64,000 nt of DNA from Acorus gramineus (Eukaryota > Streptophyta > Magnoliopsida > Acorales > Acoraceae). Where the stretch lies: positions 2,631,788 to 2,695,787 of the forward strand of contig CM060850.1 in assembly GCA_030737835.1 (NCBI GenBank). Direction: 5' to 3'. Position numbers and translations under genes: made by a program. Of this stretch, positions 13,223 to 27,599 are shown piece after piece. Positions within the stretch are counted from its first letter, which is position 1. The number at the start of each line of letters is the position of its first letter. Below the pieces are notes generated by a model. It was not told the origin of the DNA, did no database searches, and saw nothing but the letters and a program-made list of their open reading frames with translations.

Positions 13223-13342
13223 GATAACGATTCCGTAAAACTCATATGTTGGTTTGATTGCAACAGGCCTGTGTCATGCCGACCTGACTCTAACAAAAGG
13301 GAGAAAAGGTAGATGAGGTGTGTGGTAGAAACTTGGGATCCG
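13223..13342. repeat. 120-bp direct repeat, left copy
   Basis: This is identical to 14109-14228 except for one base (GATTCC here, GGTTCC there). The pair flanks the foldback element between them. The outer flank of the right copy (tttggaaaagagctg) continues without resemblance to the inserted DNA. Confidence 0.9.
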
Positions 13343-14108
13343 AAATTGGTCGTCATTTCAGGTTTTGGGCGACCGGACTTGGTCGCCATTTCAGGTTTTG
13401 GGCGACAGTAATTGGTCGCAATTTCAGGCTTTGGGCGACTGTAATTGGTCGAACAGGGTTCAAAACTATATCTACCTATTTTTTGTAAACAAATAAATTT
13501 TTGGGTTTATCCATCATATTCTACATTTATTTTTTATCCAAACAACAGCTAAGGGGCCGAAAAAAATGTAAGTATGTATACTTTCAATTAATTCAAATTA
13601 TTAGACAAATATATATCATTTTTAAGCTTCGTTTGAATTCGTAGTTAAGAGGATTCTTGGTTTGAAAACAAAAAAAAACCTATCAGTTGATCCAAACACA
13701 TTATATATTTGGCTTTTGAAAATTAGTCCGTCACTTATGTAAAAAAAATTGTTCTTATATTCTACATTTAAGAATAATAATTGATTCTCCTTACATTACA
13801 ACTCAGACTTGGAGTGGTATGAAGGATTCAAGGAAGATATACGTCATGGGATTATGTTTCCAAGAAAAAAAATTATAAACTTTATTACAAATCCTGTTCG
13901 ACCAAGTTCGGTCGTCCGAAACCTGAAATGACGATCAAGTCCGGTCGCCCAAAATTTGAAATGGCGACCAAGTCCGGTCGTCCAAAACCTGAAGTGGCGA
14001 CCAAATCTGGTCGACCTGGCCGGATCGGTGGGAAAAGATAAAACACCGATTTTTTTTTTCCGATTGGTGGGGTAAGAAAAACCCTTGGTGGGGATAGCCG
14101 TGCCCTAG
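13342..14108. mobile_element. foldback element with 33-bp sub-repeats in its arms
   Basis: The left arm has three 33-bp units at 13342-13374, 13375-13407 and 13408-13440, followed by gtaattggtcgaacag. The right arm is the inverted equivalent: ctgttcgaccaagttc at 13894-13909, then units 13910-13942, 13943-13975 and 13976-14008. Each unit is itself partly palindromic (GGTCGCC ... GGGCGACC). The loop (13457-13893) is AT-rich with no reading frame, and about 100 bp of non-repeated tail follow the right arm. Inverted arms made of tandem units recall foldback (FB) elements. The class of transposase is unknown. Confidence 0.8.
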
Positions 14109-14228
14109 GATAACGGTTCCGTAAAACTCATATGTTGGTTTGATTGCAACAGGCCTGTGTCATGCCGACCTGACTCTAACAAAAGGGAGAAAAGGTAGAT
14201 GAGGTGTGTGGTAGAAACTTGGGATCCG
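14109..14228. repeat. 120-bp direct repeat, right copy
   Basis: This is the partner of 13223-13342, of equal length with one mismatch. Confidence 0.9.
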
Positions 14229-14648
14229 TTTGGAAAAGAGCTGTGGAACGCTACGTCGACGAAATGCAAGAAACGATATGGGGATGGAATCCAACGCCCA
14301 AATGGAAAAACCTATTTGATTGGGTAATTGCATTGGGGGATGGGAATTGATGCGAACGCAGGTTTGGGGTCTTGCCAAACAGACCCTTGGACGAAATGAC
14401 AGAGAGGACAACAAGAAAGAGGGGTCGAGACGGTGTGAGGAGGCAGAGAGCGGCAGGGGTAGGTTGTTGGGGCTGGAAAAGAGGTGGAGAAAGAAAGAGG
14501 ATGGGAGAGCATGTGATGAGTTAAATCTATTAGAATCATATGCCTTAAAATTTGTGTCATATTTTATAAAATCCAAAACAGATGTTAATATTAGAGAATT
14601 TTTAGAAAGAGAAAGGCGAGAAAGAGGAGGACAACAAGAAAGAGGAGG

Positions 14649-14759
14649 GCGACGTACTACACGTCATCGGATCCCTAGAATGCCTTTGGCGGTGCTTGCG
14701 GGTACGGCGACCTAGTGAAGACTGAGTATGGCATGGCGACGGCGACGTTCAGCGAGGCC

Positions 14760-14761
<2 letters not shown>
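14649..14761 (+). pseudogene. expansin gene fragment
   Basis: In one frame this reads ATYYTSSDP, a stop (TAG 14676-14678), then NAFGGACGYGDLVKTEYGMA and TATFSEAL. GGACGYGDL followed by YG.ATA..SEAL is the conserved start of the mature expansin catalytic-like domain (cell-wall loosening proteins). It then breaks off at a CT microsatellite (14762-14797). No other expansin exon is present, so this is a displaced gene fragment, probably carried by a transposable element. The fragment is GC-rich against AT-rich surroundings. The match is from memory of the family. Confidence 0.55.

Positions 14762-14797
<36 letters not shown>
14762..14797. repeat. (CT)n microsatellite
   Basis: A CT run of about 36 bp directly follows the expansin fragment. 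After it, 14800-15010 carries repeated GGTTCGAC/GTCGAAC motifs like those of the foldback elements. Confidence 0.85.
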
Positions 14798-14798
<1 letters not shown>

Positions 14799-15010
14799 AC
14801 CTGGTTCGACTTTCCTCAGTCGTCCTAGACAACCCAGGTCGACCTAGGCTCGTCATCCATAAAATGTGAGGAACGACTGGAATTGGTCGAACGGGTTCCA
14901 GAACCTTTGTTAAATTCTGGATTTGGTTCGACGCATTCGTCTAAAATTTTCATGTTCGACCGGTGTATGTCGTTCTTCTAAGTTTAAGATCGACTGGCGA
15001 TCGAACGGGT

Positions 15011-15638
15011 AATTTGAACCCTATAAATTCCACAAGAGGAAATTTTAAAAGTTTAAGGAACAAGAGATAGACACAACTGCAAGTCAATTAATTAGCACAA
15101 TTGGAGTAGATTTTCAACCTCTACAACATTTATGGGTGTCCTTGACGACAATGGAGGGCTTTGACAACATTGATGGGTGTCAAAGCCCTCCATTATATAC
15201 TTCAAAGCTTCTCGTCTACTTTCAAAAACATACAAAGATGATGCAGTAGTTATTTAATTTCCAAGATTATGATTAATTATGCATAATACTTTAATTTAAA
15301 CAATGTATAATACAAATATATATAATCTTACAATATATGTCAAATATTTTTCAAAATGGATACGCTGTTGATATTTGTATTAGTACTCTGAATATTTGAA
15401 TATCAAATAATTTTGGGTATATGAATTTTAGATAATTAACATCACAGGCCCACGCTGTGCCATGACTGGCAGGTAGCCAGGTATACTCTTCCTGTATGTA
15501 TCAGATAATAGTATTATCATAGCCTTTCATCAAGCTTTCTGTGCTTTATTTGTTATACAAGAACACAAAAACACTTTCTATAAACAAATACAGATTGAGC
15601 GAAGTGCAACAATGGATGACTTCGGTTCTTCTGTGATG
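15011..15638. other. intergenic, nothing recognised
   Basis: AT-rich spacer downstream of the kinase gene. A short repeated phrase (ttgacaac.ttgatgggtgtc, then tcaaagccctccattatata) gives a weak hairpin near 15130-15200 but no gene. Confidence 0.5.
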
Positions 15639-18814
<3,176 letters not shown>

Positions 18815-19125
18815 TTTTTGGGGGTGTGGGGGAGTGATGGAGAGAATTTGAAGGATTGGGGGAGGGGTTCTTTTAACTTCCTTTCTTCCTTCTTTTATTA
18901 CTTGTTATTGTGCTTTCCTTGCTTTGTGTCAGTATCTGTTCTTTGCTTACACCTCTCTCCTTCTCTCTCTCTCTCTCCCTCTCCCTCTCACAGACAGAGA
19001 TTAGTTTCAGAGGAGGCTTTCAATGATGGGGAAGAATTCGAAACTTGTTTTGCCGGTTAATGTATTCTATTCACATAATTAATCTGGACAATGCTTTGTT
19101 TTCCGGATTCAATTTATTTTATTTT

Positions 19126-19560
19126 AAAAAAAAATCCAAATAACCAAACACCCCACAGCCCGAAATTCATATAACCCATGTAACTTTCTCAAAACACCTG
19201 CGTAAATTCAAATGAACATTTAAGTTAAACTTTAATTGATAGATAAAAAATATTATGTGAATATTCTACTTAGTTAACCTTGATTGAAACATAGTATATT
19301 AATACACCATTATAACTTGTTAAAATGCAAAAAAAATTTTGTAAACGATGATTTTACCTTTAAAGATAAATTATAAAACTCTATTCGAATGATAAAAATG
19401 GTTATTTATAGAGAATGTTATGCATTTTTAGGAGTTTTTGGTTTTCTATATTTTCAGTCAAGATTAACTAGACATAATATTCATAAAATAATTCTAATCT
19501 TATAATAAAAATTTAATTCAATAAACTATTTCAAACAGTTTACCGGGCTATTTGAATTCT
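19126..19560. mobile_element. MITE family A, copy 2
   Basis: Shares with 58262-58770 the left-end phrase aaaaatccaaataacc, gtgaatattctacttagtta and the complementary right-half phrase. Ends are eroded. It lies upstream of the CDPK gene. Confidence 0.55.
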
Positions 19561-19887
19561 TGCCTTTATTTTATTAATGGGGTGGAGGAGGGTTACCGTT
19601 GTCATTGTAATTTGGAGTACCTTTTTTTGGGGGGACAAATGTGAGTGCTGAATGGACACCACAGAAACTTTTTGAAAGATAGGACATAAAAGAGCTGTGT
19701 ATATGTTACGCATCAATTATTTGAAGATATTCGAAGCTGCTCTGAATTTGTATCCAAATATTAAGGTATCAGTTTTTTAAAAAAGTTATTTTTAGGTTAA
19801 CCCTAACATTTAAAATTGAAATGCTACATGCATTCTCTAAACTTTAGTTTTAATTTTAAGCTTTACTAATTGTATTATTGTCATCTT

Positions 19888-20149
19888 CAGTGATCATAGC
19901 ACAATGATTTAGGTTTCCGTGTGTTAAGGATAAGTCTTAGTACTGACTTACTCACTTATTTGTTGACGATTATTCAAATTTCTGTGAAACCGAGGCAAAC
20001 AGATGAAAGTAGCTTTTCCAGCTTGACTGTAAAGTCAATAATGAAAGATCCATCTGATATAAATTTTTATTTTTTTTTATTTTCAATATTTAACATGTAC
20101 GGTCACATCACGAGGGGTCCCTCCGATATAAAAAAAAAATTGTATTATT
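19888..20149 (+). mobile_element. tRNA-derived SINE (same family as 47928), diverged
   Basis: Aligns along its length with the SINE at 47928-48143: tgatcatagcacaatgattt (A-box region), ttaaggataagtcttagta (B-box region), cacttatttgttgacgatta, gaggcaaacag, and a 3' end ccctccgatataaaaaaaaa. The 3' third looks partly duplicated, because both gatccatctgatataaattt and gtccctccgatataaaa are present. It is older than the 47.9-kb copy. Confidence 0.65.
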
Positions 20150-20800
20150 TTCAATATTTACATGTCATCTAATTATCGCAACTAGTGCATATATTTAAAC
20201 ATGTTAACCATTAAAAAACAAATTGAGTGGATATGGAAATTAAGGTATACGATGTGTATGTGATCTGTTGACAAACTTATGTAGTTATGTTTGAGTAATT
20301 GGAAGACCAGATAATCCCTCATTATCCGTATAACCTGCACTGATTAAAAGGCACTTTTTGAGTTTATATTTGTTCCTCATGATTTTGCATCTCGCCTTTC
20401 AAAAAAATGTTGAAAAGGAACTGCATTATTAAAGGAGTATATTCACTTGACTCTCAGACCAAGCATTCAAAAGTTGATAGAATTTACTTTGTTAAAAGTA
20501 GCAAAAGTGAGATAGGTATCTGCAACAAAATAGAAAAATAAAATGAAAAATAAAACACCTTGTGAAAATGAGGTTCAATGGGCATTATTTGGTTGGTATG
20601 TCATTCACCCCCACATGCCAAAAGATGAGACTGAATAAATTCCTTTTGGTTTGAATCTACCCATCATTGGTATTTATTGCATCAAATTCATGACACTGAC
20701 AAAAAAAAATTTAGAATTCTAAAGGTTGGTTTGACAAGGAAAAAATAGTCATTACGGGGATAAATGAATGAGATGATAGCTTAGCTCCGTGTGACATAAA

Positions 20801-20996
20801 AAGATAATCGGTATAAATTAAGTGTAATTATCCCAATTTTAAAATAAAAATGAGGATATATTGTTTTACTTGAAGATTGGAATAACATTTATCTTCAAGA
20901 TAATCGGTATAAATTACGCACAGTTATCCCAATTTTAAAATAAAAATGAGGATATATTGTTCCACCTGAATATTGGAATAACATTTATCCTTATTT
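20801..20996. repeat. tandem duplication, period about 97 bp
   Basis: Two copies of a unit containing aagataatcggtataaatta and cccaattttaaaataaaaat occur head to tail, with only a few differences. No coding content. Confidence 0.8.
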
Positions 20997-22137
20997 TTTA
21001 TCCTAATTTTAATAAATATAAATATAAATAAAATGAATAGACTTTTTATCTTTTAAAACTAGGACAACTTATCTTTTCATAGTTACGGTGAAAGCAACAA
21101 GGTGCAAGTCAAGGAGAAAATGGTGCAAGGCTTAAACATGAATGTATGAATGCATTGGTAGACCATGCTCTAAATCCTTGTGAAGAGCTTGGTGTTTTTC
21201 TTCTTTCAATGCTTTTTACTCCCTCAGATTCAGAAATCAGAAGTATTAAGCAACTAGGTGGTGGAGAATATCTAAGGCCCATGTCTGGGGTTATGGAATA
21301 GAGTATTGCTACACTTAGATTTTTTTTTTTTTTTCAGTTTAAAACACAGACTTATATATCTTGTTATGGATTCAGTGAAACATATACCTCACTAAATTTA
21401 TTTTTACACTTACCAAAAATGGGTTCATTCAACTCAAAATAGAGCAATATGCACTTTTTGTCAAAGCATATATCTCATTAAATGATGTTTACCATTTTTT
21501 TTTAAATAAAAACATGTGATGTCTGGGTGTTGGTTGATAAATGTGACTGAATGTATCATTTTCCTATAGGATAAGAGGAGAATAAGCGCTGATGTGGTGA
21601 AATAACGAGAAAAATTATATCTTAATAAACTAGCATAAGATGCAGATCCATATCAAACTATAACATAATAAGTAATGATGGTGAAATTATAAGAAAAATG
21701 TAATGATCTGATTAGACTACCAACATATCCTGGATAAAACTACGTAGCATCGGGCAGATGCTAAAATTTTAGCCTGGAATTTATAAAATTGAATAAAAAA
21801 AAATTATTACATATCCATTTTCAATAGAATTCAAGTTCCCATTGGTACGCGCATATGATTTCCTTTTAGAGCAAGTTGATATTCTTTCTCATTCTATTTT
21901 GCTAGAATACCAATAAAATTAAAATTGTGTTTGAAATATTCTATTTTTATGTTCATTTCTGAACATTTAAATAAAATATATTTTTTTATGAAATCCATCC
22001 AAACATAATTTCTAAAAATTATGGACCCATTATCGAATTGACCTTTATTTTCCTCTAAATTTTTACCCCACTTTCCAATGCTAGCCACCAAAGAAATCGT
22101 ATGTTACAACTATGTTTATAATATATTTACAAATATG
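20997..22137. other. AT-rich intergenic stretch, nothing recognised
   Basis: No conserved reading frame and no repeat with definable ends were seen on either strand. Confidence 0.55.
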
Positions 22138-22690
22138 CAAGGTTTGGGCGGGCCCCTACACTGAGACTGAGACCATCATCCACCTCTTCTGTCAATGCAA
22201 GGTTTCCCGGGAGTTTTGGGCCATGGTGCGGACCTCTACGCCGATCGATATATTTACTGATATTGAGGAGCTTTGGGCAGTTGGGAGGAACATGTGGAAA
22301 CCAAGGAACTCCAAGCTTCATAACCTCATCCTCCAATTGGTGATCCCCACGGCGACGTGGTCGATCTGAAAGGTGAGGAACAAAACAATGTTTAAAGGCT
22401 CTCATGTGTACATGGAGAATATTTTGGAGGCGGTGTTGGCGTTGATTAGGGTTGGGGGCGCAACATTGCTGGAGCAAGTGGAATGCGATGAATGTTAATA
22501 ATTTTGTAATTATTGAGTGATGAGTTTCTATAGTGGCGTATCAAGAGGGCCGATAGATATCTTATCTACGAATCCATCATCCCACTTCTATATAGAACTC
22601 TATTATTCTTTTTATTTTTCTTTTCTCTCTTTTCCTCACATCCCCCTTCATAATTGTAATCCTCACTCACTTTGCAATAAAAGCAAATGT
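22138..22690 (+). mobile_element. LINE 3' fragment (zf-RVT region)
   Basis: The frame reads WAGPYTETETIIHLFCQCKV then SREFWAMV and, after about 45 residues, KVRNKTMFKG. The pattern C..C...ET..HLF..C....FW followed by W.I.K.RN..F is the zinc-binding region that follows reverse transcriptase in plant L1-type LINEs. One in-frame stop separates the two parts, so it is dead. The coding part ends near 22500, and the rest looks like a 3' UTR. The 5' end is truncated, as usual for LINE insertions. Confidence 0.7.
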
Positions 22691-22959
22691 TACGCCTCTT
22701 AAAATCAATGGTCTTCTTGACTGAAATTGCTGTTGTTTTCCTTATTGAAAGCCAATTGGGCCACTTGACATTGATGGAACATGAGCACACTGAAGTTGGA
22801 TCAATAGGGTCATTCAAATAAGATTTTTGATGTGGCTTCTGTCTGCCGCATGTGGTCCATCAATTTTAATATAATATGACTTGGAAAATGTTTACACTCA
22901 AAGTGCTGCCACATGTTTTTAATTTTTAACATATGTAGCTCTTACTTGGTTAAGGATAA

Positions 22960-23394
22960 AAATTATTCTATGATAGATAACTATTTCAATATAAACAAAG
23001 AATAAGTCATTTTTTGTTTGATTTTATTTTCTGTTATTTTTTTTAAAATGTAATATTAAAAATTTTGTTGTTTGGTTGATAATGAATAAATTTTAAATAA
23101 AAAGTGAATAAGATATAAATAATAATTTATAAAAAGTGAAAAATTGATTTGATATGTGGGTCCCCTGATTTAATAAAAGTGATGACAAGTGATTTGACTT
23201 ATGGACACTTTTTATACCAGTAAAATAAATTAGATGAAATAACACAATTTCAAAGGAGCTTGGAATACCAATATCAGTTTATTCTTATCTATTTTAACAT
23301 AGTTATACACCATATTCATTGTAAACAAATAATTTGTTGGTCTTATTATCCTCTATTCCTCCCATGTTCTCCCATCCAAACATGGGCTTAAAGA
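22960..23394. mobile_element. MITE family B, copy 1
   Basis: The right end is CCAAACATGGGCTTA. The interior shares ttgtttggttgataatgaat, aagtgaaaaattgatttgat and ttggaataccaatatcagtt with the copies at 23586, 60905 and 61690. AT-rich, non-coding; left end approximate. Confidence 0.5.
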
Positions 23395-23585
23395 TTTCAC
23401 ATATAAGTTAGGCTTTCAAGAATAACAGGAGAAATGATTGAGTTGTTAGCATCTTATAACTTATTGTTTCTAATTTTTTATGAGATGCGCATCCTATTTT
23501 ACTTGTAAAGAGGGACAAAGATAACAACATATATTTGTGGTGAGTGGCTTTGCCACTGGTAAGTCTTTCGGTTCTAATCTCTCTT

Positions 23586-23990
23586 GGCCCATGTTTGGAT
23601 ACAAAATTAAACTTATTTTGGAGTATGCAATTATATCAGCATAAGTGGATATATGAATGGAATAAATGATTTTGTATTTTGTTGTGTTTTGAATTATTTT
23701 AGTTGAGAAATGTAATTATAGAGTTATTGTTGTTTGAATAAAATGTGAATAAAATATCAATAAGAATTTATAAAAGATGAAAAAATGATAATAGTTGATT
23801 TGACAACAGATTTATAAGAGGTGATGAGTTGATTTGACAGTGGACCCACATATTCTTTGGGTGGAATAAATTAAAATAACTTTAATTTAAGGGTTGATTG
23901 GAATACATATACCACTTTGTACCAGTTTATTTTAGCATAGGTTATCTTAAGGTATTCATTACATCCAAAAACCAAAAATTACTTATTCCC
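23586..23990. mobile_element. MITE family B, copy 2
   Basis: Starts GGCCCATGTTTGGATA and ends near CATCCAAAAACC. The interior matches copies 1, 3 and 4 (gttgtttgaataaaatgtga, ataagaatttataaaagatg, attggaatacatataccact). Two copies of one family lie side by side here. Confidence 0.55.
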
Positions 23991-23999
23991 CACACACGT

Positions 24000-24560
24000 G
24001 TCAACCACCACATATCTCCCCTACGTTCCTTGCAAGGTCAGATCCCTTCTGAGTGTCCGTGTGTCTCCCAAGTCATCGCACATTCAGTGCACATCTTAGG
24101 ACACAACTGGCCACGCTGCATTAGTTCTCCTGAGTCCGTCCGACAAATCCCATGAGTTTGCCCGGAAAAGATGTCCGATACTCTAGATGTGTTACCCAAC
24201 ACTCTCGGTCAAGGTTCCCGACGCTCCTAGTCGAGTTATCCGTTATTTCGGGATGAATTGCCTGACACTCTTGATAAAGGCTTCTGAAGCTCCCGGTTTA
24301 GTTGCCTGACAAGCCCATCTCATTGCGCCCGTGATGCCGGCTCATTTGGATCACGCTTCTCAGTCATGCCTCCGTGTATGATTGGGGTCCTGTTCCAGCC
24401 ATCCCTACACGTCTCCGAGCCACATATGTGTCCCTCTCGTCTTGGCATAGTCAGAAGACATTGCACACTTCCACACAAATATGTTAAGCACGTGTGTCCT
24501 TCACGTGCCATGAGTTTTAGGGTATGACAATCGTGACCTATTCCATATTCAAACAGAGGC
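24000..24560. repeat. GC-richer island with degenerate 22-bp tandem repeat
   Basis: At about 24167-24322 roughly seven 22-bp units of the type TTGCCTGACACTCTTGATAAAG follow each other, strongly diverged but in register. The surrounding 0.5 kb is clearly richer in GC than its neighbours and has no long conserved frame. It could be an old minisatellite or part of a decayed retroelement. Confidence 0.6.
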
Positions 24561-24777
24561 TTCACGTTTAAATAATGTTGTCCATAAGGATTTCTTTCAT
24601 ATCTTAACAATGGAAATGATCTAATAACAAAAAAAAAAAAAAAAAAAATCTTCTATTATAAATTAAATCAATCATAAAAGTAATACCATTTACACCAAAA
24701 AAATATGAGACAGATAAATCTCTTGTGATTGATCCTAGTCATCAAATTAATCAAATTTTTTTGTCACTATATCACGA

Positions 24778-24778
<1 letters not shown>

Positions 24779-24812
<34 letters not shown>
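24779..24812. repeat. (AT)n microsatellite
   Basis: Alternating AT run of about 34 bp. An A-run of about 20 bp lies at 24628-24648. The rest of 24813-25172 shows no gene. Its TGGGGTGTGACA near 25150 resembles plant LTR ends but is isolated. Confidence 0.8.
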
Positions 24813-24815
<3 letters not shown>

Positions 24816-25172
24816 CTAGGTCATAAGTCATAACATCACATGACAACCCCTCATCAACTGAGTCTCGTGAGGATCCATTCAATCCACGCTCAAGGTGCCG
24901 TGGAGGGCGTGACCTTTTCTTCCCAGAATTTTTTGAAAAGGAACTTTATGCTTTGATGAATGAGAAGTTTATATTCAATTCCCACATTTTTGCTAGGTTT
25001 ATATGACACTTGAAGCATTATGAACTAGAGATATTGATTTCTTGGCTTTCAAGAAATTTTTTATTCTTTTTATCATTGTTTGATTAACTTGCATGTCCTG
25101 CACTTAATTCGTTCTCTTTTTTTTTTTTTTTTATTCCTAAAGCGTCGGAATGGGGTGTGACATAGGTTTATA

Positions 25173-25613
25173 GATAAATTGCATTTAAACCCTTTAAAAT
25201 CTCTGAAACCTACAAAAACACCGTCTGCAGTTTCAAAATATGCACTTACATTCATGACATTAAATTTTTCGATTAAAATAAAACAAAACTATAATTTTAT
25301 CCATTTTAATTAAATATTACCGTATTTTTATCTTTTAATTAACTATTGTGTAAATTAATTCTCACAATAAATTGATCTAAATTTATTTGAAGACTTGATT
25401 ATTGTAGTAATTAGTATTTTACAAAGCATATTCAAAGTTAATTGGGTTCTTTTTTTGGGTATTTACAAAATCAATTAAAGGGCTAAAATAGTATTTTTAA
25501 AATACGTTTGTTCCATTTTAAAGGAAAATCTAACGATAGAGAGTGTAAGTGTATGTTTTTTAACTTTAGGGGGTGCTTTTGTGAGTTTCAAGGGGGTCCA
25601 AATGCATTTTATC
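25173..25613. mobile_element. MITE with inverted ends GATAAATTGCATTTAAACCC
   Basis: The left end GATAAATTGCATTTAAACCC matches the reverse of the right end (GATAAAATGCATTTGGACCC), and the similarity continues inward (CTGAAACCTACAAAAACACC against TTGAAACTCACAAAAGCACC). About 440 bp, non-coding. Length and long inverted ends suggest a Mutator-type element. Confidence 0.65.
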
Positions 25614-25621
25614 GACCCCCC

Positions 25622-26610
25622 GATAGCTATACTAAGATAGATAATAATCTATGTTGAATAAGTAAATTTTTGTTTGGTTGTCTTTTCTGTTATTCTCATT
25701 GGGAAACGTAAAAGTGACATTCTTGTTGTTTGGTTTACCTTTAATAAAGTGATGATAAGTGATGGATAAATTATGGATAAGAATTTATAGTTTTTTAAAT
25801 GATAACGGGTAGCAAGTCAACCCGGACATGACCTGATAAAAGGCGTAAATACCTGATCCGAAGGACCCAACATATGACCCGATGGACCAGATTGACCAAA
25901 CCTAAAGACTATGTGATTTTTTTATTTATAATCCAACCCAACACCCATGATTCAACCCAACCTTTATAACTAAATACTAAATAATTATTTAAAATTTTAA
26001 GCATTTAAAATATTTTTATAACCTTCTGACTTCACGCAAAAGCATAATAATTCAAACCGTATTCCAAATGTTCCCTCATAAAACATTAAAAATTCAAAAT
26101 AGTGAAAAATTATTTATAATACACTAGACTCTTTTTAAAAAAAAACAAATGAACCCATTGTAGGCCCTTAAGATGTTCATCAACATCTTCTGATCTGATC
26201 TATGCTTGTTAGTGGGTCAGCCCAATTGAAACGAACCCGAGACCCGATATGGACTCGACCTGAAGAACCCAACAATCAAACGGGTTGGGTCTGGGTCCAC
26301 CCCAATCTGACCAGACCCAACCCGTTGACATGCCTATATGTAATTGATTTGATAGATATGATAGTTTTTAGAATGTGTATGTAAGACTGTTAGGTAAGAT
26401 AAATTTTTAAAATGACAGGAAAAAATATTTTTATCCATTGACATAGATAAACTTTGATAAGTAATTTTAATATTTTCTTATAATAGTTATCAAGTTTAAT
26501 TCTAGCTTATCCAAACATAACTATTAGAATTTATTTAAAAAAAACAAACATTGAATAAGTGTTATTCTCTAGTATTCACCTTTATTCTTTATTAATTCTC
26601 CATCACAAAC
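25622..26610. mobile_element. MITE family C, split by another element
   Basis: The left half (25622-25802) and right half (about 26336-26610) match the uninterrupted copy at 50545-51060. Shared phrases are gatagctatactgggatag, taagtgatgaataag, gatttgatagatgtgatag and tccattggtatagataagc (with small changes). The halves are separated by a foreign insert at about 25803-26335. Confidence 0.65.
25803..26335. mobile_element. hAT-like MITE nested in family C element
   Basis: The ends are rich in gggTTGGGTCTGGGTC/GACCCAACCC-type blocks in opposite orientation (left gtcaacccggacatgacc, right cccaacccgttgacatgcc). This is the well-known pattern of hAT-type MITEs carrying GGGTCGGGT-like motifs. It lies inside a family C copy, so it is the younger of the two. 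No target duplication was clear. Confidence 0.5.
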
Positions 26611-26890
26611 CGGGAAAAGTGCTAGTTTCAGTTGCCCAGAATTCAGGGACTCTGGTATTTCAAGCAAGTCTCACGCATTGTTATGCTTAATTGGCCATTT
26701 GGCCACGAGTGATATTTTTTGAAGATAGCTTTTCATTTAAAACTTTTTTTGAAATAAATTTTTCAGAAAACAAACTCATGATTCTCAAAAGATGTCTTTT
26801 CATAACTAAAAAGTATTTTTTACTCTTATTCAAACAAAGTAACAGGTGATGACAGTATCTTTTGCAGCATTGAATTTCAAACAAAAAAGA

Positions 26891-26916
26891 GGTGGGGTGG
26901 GGTGGGGCGAGGGGGT
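26891..26916 (+). other. G-quadruplex motif
   Basis: GGTGGGGTGGGGTGGGGCG followed by GGGGG gives four or more runs of at least four G with 1-3-base loops, a strong predicted quadruplex on the plus strand within AT-rich DNA. The neighbouring 26611-27371 shows no gene. Confidence 0.7.
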
Positions 26917-27365
26917 TGGAGAGAGATCTGTTCTAGATAATTTTCCTCAGATGTGGCTTATCAATGTGCCACAGGTACAGGTTATCTTTTGAGCTATTTG
27001 GATACCATTTATATATTTATAGATATTTTTCAATATTACCTGCATTAATAATGCAGACGTTGTTTCCCACATTCACGTTCTCTCACACATAACCTAATGA
27101 TACACACACACACTGTTAATGAAATTGAAATTTTTAATTTTTTTTTTAAATAAGTGAATCCTTAACATTCATTAGATTATTATATATCTCATTTTATAAA
27201 AATATATACTCCATTATATAATATATATATACATTTTAAAAAAATTTAAAAGCATGTGAAAACTACATAGAAGGCCATAAGAGGGGCTCTATATGACATT
27301 ATCTTAAAATGGGCTATATACCCATCCCATAAAATAAGAACGCCACACCAAATAAAAAATGAAAA

Positions 27366-27371
<6 letters not shown>

Positions 27372-27411
<40 letters not shown>
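27372..27411. repeat. (CT)n microsatellite
   Basis: About 40 bp of pure CT repeat. It adjoins a short GC-rich block (ggtcggccggcctac). Confidence 0.9.
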
Positions 27412-27413
<2 letters not shown>

Positions 27414-27599
27414 GGTCGGCCGGCCTACTTTCGCCTTCCCTTTCCATCCACTTCCACCGGCGATGGAATTACTGTCGTCTTGTTATTTCCATCTTATTAG
27501 ATCATGTCGATCCTTTGATAAAACAACGATGGATTGTTGTCGATTGGGGGTAGGAAGGCTTTTCTGACCCTTGTTAAAAAAGTATTCTATCAAGCTGAA

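Noticed and set aside
24820-25165. Solo LTR ending in TGGGGTGTGACA
   Set aside because: Only one end-like motif, with no matching start, target duplication, primer-binding site or second copy.
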